Positions 57,869 through 64,000 of a stretch of DNA of 64,000 bases are shown here, one piece after another. How positions within the stretch are numbered: the first letter of the stretch is position 1; every line of letters begins with the position of its first letter. A model generated the notes under the pieces. That model had not been told where the DNA came from and did not search any database. It worked only from the letters and a program-made list of their open reading frames with translations. Made by a program: the position numbers and the translations under genes. This DNA comes from SIG480 sp045636865 (GTDB lineage: Bacteria > Bacillota > Clostridia > Oscillospirales > JAAYXM01): positions 62,001 through 126,000 of the forward strand of contig JAZTYJ010000020.1 in NCBI GenBank assembly GCA_045636865.1. The letters are read 5' to 3'.

Positions 57869-59566
57869 ATGGACTACACGAAGGAATACGAAAAATGGAT
57901 ATGCGAAAAATCACTTTCGGATGCCGGGAGAGAAGAGCTTCTTTCTTTGAATGAAAAAGAGAAGGAAGACAGATTTTACACACACCTGAGCTTTGGTACG
58001 GCAGGGCTTCGTGGCATTCTCGGAATGGGAACGAACAGAATGAACGTGTATACCGTTCGACGTGCAACACAGGGGCTTGCATCAACCATACTTGCGCTCG
58101 GAAGGCGTGAGGCAAACCGCGGCGTCGTAATCGGTATGGACTGCCGCAATATGAGCGATATCTTTGCGCGTGAGGCGGCGTGCGTGCTCGCGGCAAACAA
58201 AATCCCCGTCTACCTTTTTGAGTCACTCCGTCCGACTCCCGAGCTTTCGTTTGCAATCCGCGCGCTCGGTGCAATTTCGGGAATAAACATCACAGCAAGC
58301 CACAACCCGAAGGAATATAACGGCTACAAGGTCTACTGGGAGGATGGCGCACAGCTTCCGACGAGGAAGTCGGATGCCGTTCTTTCCGAGATGGAAAAAA
58401 TCGACCTTTTTTCCGGTGCAAAAACAATGGATTTTGACAAAGCGGTAAAAAAAGGCATCATAACCCTCATCGGCGAAGAGGTTGATGAGGCTTTTATGGT
58501 GCACGTGCTCGGTGCGGTAATCGACCGCGAGCCTGCAAAGAAAGTCGGAAAAGATTTTAAAATAGTCTACACCCCCTTCTACGGCACGGGATACAAAATT
58601 GTCCCCGAGGTTCTCTTGCGAGCAGGCTTTGAAAACGTCATAAGCGTAAAAGAACAGAGCGTTCCCGACGGCAACTTCCCGACGGTCAGAAGTCCGAACC
58701 CCGAAGATCCCGAAGGGTTTGCTCTCGCGGTGGAGCTTGCAAAGAAGGAAAATGCAGACATTATTATAGGAACCGACCCCGATGCAGACCGCGTTGCCGT
58801 GATGTGCCGGACGAGCGATGGAGAATATGACGTTCTGTCCGGAAACTGCACGGGTGTCATGCTCCTTGACTATATGACAGGTGCGCTCTCGCGGTGCGGA
58901 AGACTTTCGAAAGACGCATACGCCGTAAAAAGCATCGTAACAACCGAGATGGCGCGGGCAGTATGTGAGAAAAACGGTGTCCGTATGTATGAAACATTTA
59001 CGGGATTTAAATATATCGCAGGTAAGGTTTCAGAAATCGGTGCGCGCGGCTTTGTCATGGGTTATGAAGAGTCAATCGGATATCTCATCGGGGATTTCTG
59101 CAGAGACAAGGACGCGATAACCGCGTCCATGATGATAGCCGAAATGGCGGCATATCACAAGTCACAGGGCAAAACGCTTTTTGAAGCGATGGATGAGCTT
59201 TATGAAAAATACGGCGCATATGCAGAAAAAACACTCTCGGTCGTTATGCCGGGAATCGACGGTGTTGAAAAGCGCGAAGCTATTATGAAAAAGCTCCGCG
59301 AAAATCCGCCCGGGCTTCTTGCGGGAACAAAGGTCATAAAAGTGCGCGACTACCTCACGGGTGAGACGGATTCGGGCGAAAAGCTCCCGATTTCCGGAAG
59401 CAACGTCCTTTATTTCGAGCTCGAGGACGACACTCGCTTTATCGTGCGCCCGTCGGGAACGGAGCCGAAGATTAAAGTTTATATCCTCGCGCATGCAAAA
59501 ACGCGGGCTGATGCAGAGCAAAATATAGAAAAATATTATAAGATCGCAGAAGACATAACAAAATAA
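57869..59566 (+). CDS. Phospho-sugar mutase (phosphoglucomutase type)
   Basis: A 565-residue alpha-D-phosphohexomutase. It has FGTAGLRGILGMGTNRMN near residue 47, the catalytic phosphoserine in NITASHNPKEYNGYK near 142, the metal loop GTDPDADRV near 302 and the phosphate-binding FIVRPSGTEPKIKVY near 530. The long form is typical of Firmicute PgcA, which interconverts glucose-1- and glucose-6-phosphate for surface polymers and UDP-glucose. Mannose substrates are also possible. AAGGAGG precedes ATG 57869. Confidence 0.92.
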   Translation: MDYTKEYEKWICEKSLSDAGREELLSLNEKEKEDRFYTHLSFGTAGLRGILGMGTNRMNVYTVRRATQGLASTILALGRREANRGVVIGMDCRNMSDIFAREAACVLAANKIPVYLFESLRPTPELSFAIRALGAISGINITASHNPKEYNGYKVYWEDGAQLPTRKSDAVLSEMEKIDLFSGAKTMDFDKAVKKGIITLIGEEVDEAFMVHVLGAVIDREPAKKVGKDFKIVYTPFYGTGYKIVPEVLLRAGFENVISVKEQSVPDGNFPTVRSPNPEDPEGFALAVELAKKENADIIIGTDPDADRVAVMCRTSDGEYDVLSGNCTGVMLLDYMTGALSRCGRLSKDAYAVKSIVTTEMARAVCEKNGVRMYETFTGFKYIAGKVSEIGARGFVMGYEESIGYLIGDFCRDKDAITASMMIAEMAAYHKSQGKTLFEAMDELYEKYGAYAEKTLSVVMPGIDGVEKREAIMKKLRENPPGLLAGTKVIKVRDYLTGETDSGEKLPISGSNVLYFELEDDTRFIVRPSGTEPKIKVYILAHAKTRADAEQNIEKYYKIAEDITK

Positions 59567-59589
59567 TTAGTGATAACAACCAAAAAATA

Positions 59590-59618
59590 TTGACTTGACA
59601 TTAAAAAATTGTTATAAT
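59590..59618 (+). promoter_or_regulatory. Predicted promoter of the binding-protein gene
   Basis: TTGACT (59590-59595) and TATAAT (59613-59618), 17-base spacing. Transcription near 59625 would give a leader of ~70 bases that contains the hairpin at 59632-59666. Confidence 0.65.
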
Positions 59619-59631
59619 TGTTTTACAAAAA

Positions 59632-59666
59632 TGCGCACGGATTTGGTGAAATTGCCAAATGGCGCA
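59632..59666 (+). promoter_or_regulatory. Leader hairpin/inverted repeat before the binding-protein gene
   Basis: TGCGC-ACGG-ATTTGG-N8-CCAAAT-G-GCGCA: two stems separated by a small internal loop. It could be an RNA hairpin in the leader or a DNA operator just downstream of the promoter. Confidence 0.45.
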
Positions 59667-59694
59667 AATCTTAAAAATTAAGGAGAAAAAACAG

Positions 59695-61269
59695 ATGAAA
59701 AAGCTTATCGCACTCATGCTCGCTCTCGTCATGATGTTTGCTCTCGTTTCCTGCACAGGCAACGGCGGCGAAGTCGCAGGCGACTTTGACCTTGGCGACG
59801 CATCAGCAGACGTCATTCCCGAAGGCAAGCAGGTTCCGGATGACGCAGTCATCAACGTTGTTACAACAAGCCACGCTTCATGGCCGTTCAAGGATGATTG
59901 GGCAGTATGGACATACATCCGCGAGGCAGTTGGCGGCACAATCAACGTCAACGCATACCCGGGTGAAGACTTTGCTACAAAGTATCCGCTTCTCATGACT
60001 TCACGTGAAGACCTTCCGGATATCTTCGCATTCTCATCAAAGCCGGGCGACCTTGAAGACTATGCAGCACAGGGCGCATACCTCGCAATCGAGGACGGCG
60101 GCGAGCTCATGAAGGACTATAACGAATTCTGGGACAGCGTTCCTGCAGACGAGCAGTGGATGCGCGAAATCAGAAGAGGCCCGACAGGCAAGACATACTA
60201 CGCACCGGTTTACGGCATGGAGCGTTCAACAAACATCCGTGGATGGCTTTATCGTAAGGACATCTTCGAAAAGCACAACCTCGAAGTTCCGACAACTCTC
60301 GACGAACTCTACGAAGTTTCAAAGAAGCTTAAAGAGCTCTATCCGGAGTCATATCCGTTCTGCGTACGTTCAGGTATCTCAAATATGGCAGTTATCGGTC
60401 CGTCATTTGAAGAATACTTCGAACCGGGTCCGTACTATGACTACAACGCAGGCGAGTGGAAGTACGGTGCACGCGAAGAAGTTATGTATGAGGTTGTTGA
60501 ATTCTTCCGCAAGATGGTTGCTGAAAAGCTCATCCCGGCAGACTTTATGACAATCAGCTCATCAACATGGCAGGAGCTCGTTTCAACAGACCGCGGCTTC
60601 ATCATGCCGGAATATCAGGTAAGAATCGACTTCTTCAACAACATCGCTCGTCCGAACGGCTATACTGATTACACACTTGCAGCTATGGCACCTCCTGTAG
60701 GTCCGAACGGTGTTTCAAAGGTTAACAAGTACAATATGGACCCGACAGGTTACTCTGTTCCGAACACAGGTAAGCCCTATTCTATCCGCAACGCATTCCG
60801 TTTCCTCAACTGGATGTACACAGACGAAGCTGCAGAGCTCGTTTCATGGGGTAAGGAAGGCGAGACATACAATGTTGTAGACGGCAAGCGCGAGTTCATC
60901 ATCGAGGGCGCAGGCGAAACAATCAAGACTCTCTATGGTATCTCTGCAAACGGTTCATACCTCCGTATGGATCCGGCATCTGTTGACCTCCAGTCTTCAG
61001 CAGAGCAGGCAGCTACAACAGACTTTATGCTTGAGCACACAGTTGACGGTCTCAACCCGGTACTCTACCTCTCATACACACCGGAAGAGGGCGCACTCGT
61101 TGCTGACTATGCAACACAGATCAGCACATATGTAAACGAAAACGTTCAGAAGTTTGTTATCGGCCAGAAGCCGATGTCAGAATGGGAATCATTCGTTGAA
61201 GGTCTTAAGGACTTCCCGGTTGACGAACTTCTCGAAGTTCTCGGCGCAGCATACGACCGCGTAAAGTAA
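59695..61269 (+). CDS. Extracellular solute-binding lipoprotein (family 1, LplA-like)
   Basis: A 524-residue lipoprotein with lipobox LVSC (Cys19). The body is that of large carbohydrate-type binding proteins: PDIFAFSSKPGDLEDYAAQGAYLAIED, MERSTNIRGWLYRKDIFEKHNLEVPTTLDEL and a final WESFVEGLKDFPVDELLEV. It probably captures an oligosaccharide. No permease or ATPase is adjacent, so it must use subunits encoded elsewhere. Codon use is strongly biased, suggesting high expression. ATG 59695 follows AAGGAG; the frame extends upstream only through the leader. A strong terminator makes it monocistronic. Confidence 0.9.
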   Translation: MKKLIALMLALVMMFALVSCTGNGGEVAGDFDLGDASADVIPEGKQVPDDAVINVVTTSHASWPFKDDWAVWTYIREAVGGTINVNAYPGEDFATKYPLLMTSREDLPDIFAFSSKPGDLEDYAAQGAYLAIEDGGELMKDYNEFWDSVPADEQWMREIRRGPTGKTYYAPVYGMERSTNIRGWLYRKDIFEKHNLEVPTTLDELYEVSKKLKELYPESYPFCVRSGISNMAVIGPSFEEYFEPGPYYDYNAGEWKYGAREEVMYEVVEFFRKMVAEKLIPADFMTISSSTWQELVSTDRGFIMPEYQVRIDFFNNIARPNGYTDYTLAAMAPPVGPNGVSKVNKYNMDPTGYSVPNTGKPYSIRNAFRFLNWMYTDEAAELVSWGKEGETYNVVDGKREFIIEGAGETIKTLYGISANGSYLRMDPASVDLQSSAEQAATTDFMLEHTVDGLNPVLYLSYTPEEGALVADYATQISTYVNENVQKFVIGQKPMSEWESFVEGLKDFPVDELLEVLGAAYDRVK

Positions 61270-61283
61270 AATAAGCATTTCTC

Positions 61284-61316
61284 AAAACAGGGCAGAATTT
61301 TCTGCCCTGTTTTTTT
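61284..61316 (+). terminator. Terminator after the binding-protein gene
   Basis: Perfect stem AAAACAGGGCAGA/TCTGCCCTGTTTT with an ATTT loop and a continuing T run. Confidence 0.95.
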
Positions 61317-61325
61317 GTATATAAA

Positions 61326-61378
61326 GTCTCCCTTGTGTAAAGGGAGGTGGGGTTGCGTAAGCAAACCCGGAGGGATTG
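61326..61378 (+). repeat. Dispersed double-hairpin repeat, copy F
   Basis: TCTCCCTTGTGTAAAGGGAG hairpin, then GGGGTTGC-GTAA-GCAAACCC, then GGAGGGAT. Same family as copies A-E, directly behind the terminator. Confidence 0.7.
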
Positions 61379-61440
61379 TAATTGCGAACGCAGAATATAG
61401 CAGGTGTAGATGCCTGTATCGCCCGGGAGGATGAAAGAAA

Positions 61441-61662
61441 ATGAAGAAAACGAGCAAAATGAGGACAATGAAGACGAGTATATGCCTGGTCCTGTGCTCT
61501 ATTATGCTTGCATTTAATTTCTGCAACGGTCAGATTTTAAATTCCGCAAGCGCGATGGGTGATTACAGTGGCAATTTAACCGGCGCAACGTGGTACTGGC
61601 CGATTCATGGCTCTTCATATAGTTCAGGTTGTAACGTTAACCCTTGTGCGAAGCGGAAGTGA
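61441..61662 (+). CDS. Small putative secreted peptide
   Basis: A 73-residue open frame with a basic start, a hydrophobic core (SICLVLCSIMLAFNF, about residues 13-28) and a possible signal-peptidase site NSASA near 37. That would leave a mature peptide of ~35 residues rich in Gly, Ser and aromatics with a CNVNPC pair and a basic CAKRK end. GGGAGG at 61425-61430 is 10 bases before ATG 61441. No homologue recognised. The gene might be real, or a remnant next to a dispersed repeat. No clear promoter is seen. Confidence 0.45.
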   Translation: MKKTSKMRTMKTSICLVLCSIMLAFNFCNGQILNSASAMGDYSGNLTGATWYWPIHGSSYSSGCNVNPCAKRK

Positions 61663-61712
61663 TAACCGAATTTCAATAAAAATGGGAAATTTTAGCCCAA
61701 AACATAAAATTG

Positions 61713-61741
61713 TTGACATTTACAAGAAAAAAAGATATAAT
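61713..61741 (+). promoter_or_regulatory. Consensus promoter for the 33-residue peptide gene
   Basis: TTGACA (61713-61718) and TATAAT (61736-61741) at exactly 17 bases: a full sigma-A consensus, among the strongest in the window. Confidence 0.8.
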
Positions 61742-61747
61742 TATACT

Positions 61748-61949
61748 GTATCATTATTAGTAGGTAGGATATCGCAAATCAGATTCCCGAGTTTAAAAAG
61801 GCATTCTTCGGTTAATAAATAAGTGGTTGGAAAACGTAAAGACCGCAAAAACGATTGGTTGCAATCGTAATTGGATGCTTGTTAAAGCTCCGTCATTTAT
61901 GGCGGAGCTGCAAGAATAGAATTATCAAGTGGAAGGGAGGTACGACCAA
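61748..61949 (+). ncRNA. Long leader RNA with hairpins before the 33-residue peptide
   Basis: About 200 transcribed bases between the promoter and the peptide start. Visible structures are ACGATTG-GTTG-CAATCGT (61851-61868) and AGCTCCG..CGGAGCT (61886-61909). I do not recognise a known riboswitch. A 14-codon frame (61875-61919, opening MLVKAPS) is present but lacks a ribosome-binding site. Confidence 0.4.
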
Positions 61950-62051
61950 TGTACGTAGCACCTAAGGCAGAACTCGTAGAGCTCGTTGACGTTATCACAA
62001 CATCACAGGTTCTCAGCGAGAACAATCTTCCGACAGACTGGGATGAATAAT
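61950..62051 (+). CDS. 33-residue peptide, function unknown
   Basis: A short frame, opening MYVAPKAELVEL and continuing with DVITTS, ending acidic (PTDWDE). Support is unusually strong for its size: a consensus promoter, an ideal GGAAGGGAGG site 9 bases before the ATG, codon use like highly expressed genes (GAA, GTT, CTC, ACA) and a perfect terminator behind it. It has no membrane segment and no Cys. Short Clostridia proteins with a similar Y-x-x-P-K-x-E..DVIT-x-S opening are familiar to me by pattern only, and I know of no function. A precursor peptide, a leader peptide or a small regulator are all open. Confidence 0.7.
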
Positions 62052-62073
62052 CCTTATCTGAACTAAAGGAAGG

Positions 62074-62105
62074 CAAGGCGCGATAAATCGCGCCTTGTTT
62101 TTTTA
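62074..62105 (+). terminator. Terminator after the 33-residue peptide gene
   Basis: Perfect stem CAAGGCGCGA/TCGCGCCTTG with a TAAA loop, followed by eight T. Confidence 0.95.
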
Positions 62106-62177
62106 TATATGCAAGCGTTTACTATTTCATTTTTCTCCGTTTTTTGATATAATGAATACAGAGAGGAGGTTTGCAAG

Positions 62178-63071
62178 GTGAAAGGAAACCCCGAGCATTC
62201 AGAGTATGTAACGCATCAGCTTTCAACAATTATAAATATCCACAAAATAGTAACGCTCAACTATTTCGAGTGCGAAAGCACATTCTGTTACAAGGGAGAG
62301 CGGCACAATTTCTGGGAGCTTGTCTACGTTGACAAGGGAAAGCTCATTATTGAAACCGAGGATGACTCAATAACTCTCGGACAAGGACAATGTATCTTCC
62401 ACAAGCCGAATGAATTTCACGTTCACAAGGCAGACGGCACATCTGCGCCAAACTACTTTGTCCTGTGCTTCGTTTGCAACTCCTCACATATGCAGTTTTT
62501 CAGAAACAAACGCTTTGATCTCTCCTCACAAATGCGAAGATACATATCAAATATCATAAAAGAAGCGAGAAATGTTTTCGTGCTTCCGCAGACAAGCTCG
62601 CAGAACAAGGAGCTTGAGGTTTCTCCGAATGAGACTATCGGCGGTCAGCAGATGATAAGAACGTATCTTGAACAGCTCCTTATTTCGCTTGTGCGCGAGC
62701 AATACGGAAAAACAAATCTCCCGACGGGCGGCAGCGAAACGCTTGAGGAAAACCTTGTCGGACAGATGATAAGAAAGCTCAATATGTATATCTATCAACG
62801 CGTGAGCGTCGAGCAGTTCTGCAAGGAGATGAACTACTCAAAGGCATACCTCTCCCGCATCTTTTTAAATGAATGCGGCTGCACGATTCACGACTACATA
62901 ACCGACAGAAAGGTGCGCGAGGCAAAGAAGCTCATCCGTGAGCACATCTACAATTTCACGCAGATTTCAGATATGCTCTGCTTCTCAAACCCGTTCTATT
63001 TCTCGCGCGTTTTCAAAAAGAAGACCGGTATGTCGCCGAGCGAATATAAAAACTCGGTGAAATCGGATTAA
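62178..63071 (+). CDS. AraC-family regulator with cupin sensor domain
   Basis: A 297-residue protein. Residues ~20-110 are an AraC-type cupin (HNFWELVYVDKGKLIIE, GQCIFHKPNEFHVH). Residues ~195-295 hold two helix-turn-helix motifs (SVEQFCKEMNYSKAYLSRIFLNECG and FTQISDMLCFSNPFYFSRVFKKKTGMSPSEYK). Such proteins usually activate sugar-use genes. GTG start at 62178 behind GAGAGGAGG. A weak cre-like sequence TGCAAGCGTTTACT (62110-62123, two departures from the usual consensus) lies just upstream, near a TATAAT at 62148. Probable targets are the flanking binding-protein or M81 genes. Confidence 0.9.
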   Translation: MKGNPEHSEYVTHQLSTIINIHKIVTLNYFECESTFCYKGERHNFWELVYVDKGKLIIETEDDSITLGQGQCIFHKPNEFHVHKADGTSAPNYFVLCFVCNSSHMQFFRNKRFDLSSQMRRYISNIIKEARNVFVLPQTSSQNKELEVSPNETIGGQQMIRTYLEQLLISLVREQYGKTNLPTGGSETLEENLVGQMIRKLNMYIYQRVSVEQFCKEMNYSKAYLSRIFLNECGCTIHDYITDRKVREAKKLIREHIYNFTQISDMLCFSNPFYFSRVFKKKTGMSPSEYKNSVKSD

Positions 63072-63209
63072 TGGGAAAAGATGCACGACTTTGTTTACGA
63101 TAAGATATGTTTTGAGTACGAAAATGTATTCCGAATAAGTGGCATAAATAATATAATATATATAATATAAGTAAAATTGTATTTTGCAAAAGGAAAGGAG
63201 TGAGTTTGG

Positions 63210-64000
63210 TTGAGAATAGCTATCGGATCATTGCAATGTGAAGGCAACAGCATCTCTCCCGTTGCTACCCGTTTTGAGGATTTTGACTACGCCGTAGGCG
63301 AGGCGATGTATGAAAAAATCGCAGTTATGGATCTTCTCCGCGAGAAGGGGGTTGAGGTTGTTCCTACGATCTATGCCCACGCGCTTCCGGGCGGTGCGGT
63401 TATAAAGAGCGATTTTCTCCGCCTTGCACACGAAATTATAGACGGTATTCCGTCGGAGGGTATTGACGGCGTATGGCTGTTTATTCACGGTACGATGTAC
63501 GTTGAAGAAATCGGACCCGGTGATACATACCTCATCCGCGAAGTCAGAAAGAAGGTCGGACCGAACATTCCGATCGCACTTGCTATGGACTTCCACGCTA
63601 ACAACACAGACGAAATCGTCGCAACTGCAAACTGTATGGCGGCATTCCGCACAGCTCCGCACCGCGACCACGCAGAGACACAGATTCGCGCAATGAAGCT
63701 TCTTTTTGAGTGCATCGAGAAGAAGATTATGCCCAAGCCCCAGATGGCTCGTGCAAACGTTGTTGTCTGCGGCGACGCTGTTCAGACAGACCTCTCACCG
63801 CTCCGCGAAATTATGGAGATGGCAGAGGAGTATGAAAGAACTATTCCGGGCATGATGTGCGTTCAGGTCTTCGGCGGCGACCAGTGGATAGATGAGCCGT
63901 ATATGGGACCGAGCTTCGTTGTTACACACGAAAGCGACACAGCCCTTGCAAAAGAGATTGCAGAAAAGCTTGCAAGAAAGTTCTACGACGTCCGTCACGA
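63210..64000 (+). CDS. M81-family metallopeptidase (MlrC-like), 3' partial
   Basis: An open frame from TTG 63210 to the right edge, 263 residues so far, truncated by the window. It begins LRIAIGSLQCEGNSISPV, a typical M81 start. The zinc site MDFHANNTDEIV near residue 125 and the FRTAPHRDHAETQ motif near 145 match the family. MlrC in microcystin degraders cleaves linear peptides, but most homologues have unknown substrates. AAAGGAG is 9 bases before the TTG. It probably belongs to the same regulatory group as the AraC gene 138 bases upstream. Confidence 0.9.
   Translation, partial: MRIAIGSLQCEGNSISPVATRFEDFDYAVGEAMYEKIAVMDLLREKGVEVVPTIYAHALPGGAVIKSDFLRLAHEIIDGIPSEGIDGVWLFIHGTMYVEEIGPGDTYLIREVRKKVGPNIPIALAMDFHANNTDEIVATANCMAAFRTAPHRDHAETQIRAMKLLFECIEKKIMPKPQMARANVVVCGDAVQTDLSPLREIMEMAEEYERTIPGMMCVQVFGGDQWIDEPYMGPSFVVTHESDTALAKEIAEKLARKFYDVRH

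Noticed and set aside
61431..61520. Acidic 29-codon frame starting at ATG 61431
   Set aside because: The GGGAGG abuts the ATG with no spacing. The overlapping frame from 61441 has proper spacing and a signal-like sequence.
61748..61949. Known riboswitch in the leader of the 33-residue peptide
   Set aside because: I could not match it by eye to c-di-GMP, purine, THF, ZTP, guanidine or fluoride patterns, so it is left as an unassigned leader.

Overview
This 64 kb window is chromosomal DNA of moderate GC from a low-GC-type Gram-positive anaerobe. A Spo0A homologue, a complete WalR/WalK/YycH/YycI/WalJ/RlmH cluster, an S-layer protein with SLH domains, type 1B dihydroorotate dehydrogenase (PyrD+PyrK), a YerC-led his operon and a PyrR-type pyr attenuator all point to class Clostridia (Bacillota), perhaps an Oscillospiraceae-like gut lineage. 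That finer placement is a guess. I see no phage, plasmid, insertion sequence or CRISPR array. Most of the sequence is ordered housekeeping operons separated by clear hairpin terminators and short dispersed repeats.

Layout. 1-4.6 kb: the end of a GldG/DUF4340 transport system, thioredoxin, a DivIVA-like protein and a lone fumarase beta subunit. 4.6-7.9 kb: glutamate dehydrogenase, a glycosyltransferase and a zinc-hydrolase-like protein. 7.9-10.1 kb: spo0A (minus strand), divergent from minD-mgsA. 10.3-13.5 kb: the S-layer gene. 13.6-21.6 kb: repeats, then yerC/hisR-hisZGDCBHAF-hisIE. 21.6-26.3 kb: repeats, a small membrane protein, a polar amino-acid ABC transporter and a ceramidase-like hydrolase. 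26.3-29.7 kb (minus): surface acylation genes (DHHW, MBOAT) and a Pro/Glu-rich lipoprotein. 29.8-36.7 kb: an MBL hydrolase, a tRNA-Arg with a broken copy beside it, a DUF4838 protein, pgi and a GH31 glucosidase. 36.8-45.7 kb: the pyr operon with its PyrR leader. 45.8-47.4 kb: a divergent metal efflux/TetR pair. 47.4-59.6 kb: thiI-cinA-nudix-walRK-yycHI, a self-contained murA, walJ-rlmH and phosphoglucomutase. 59.6-64 kb: an orphan sugar-type binding protein, two very small peptides, an AraC regulator and the start of an M81-family peptidase.

How the parts connect. Two promoters carry the same inverted repeat, ACTTTA-N6-TAAAGT: the one in front of yerC-his and the one in front of the amino-acid ABC transporter. 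This links histidine synthesis and an uptake system under one TrpR-family repressor. The S-layer promoter carries a perfect WalR-type direct repeat, TGTTAC-N5-TGTTAC, and walRK lies in the same window. The pyr operon has a textbook PyrR anti-antiterminator/terminator leader, and its pyrK gene takes its ribosome-binding site from a dispersed repeat.

The points I find most unusual are these. Spo0A has Ser where the phosphoacceptor Asp should be. PyrB carries a PyrI-like Cys4 zinc tail with no PyrI regulatory domain. A 33-residue peptide gene is driven by a near-consensus promoter through a leader of about 200 nt. A second, broken tRNA-Arg copy with a palindromic insert has its own promoter.
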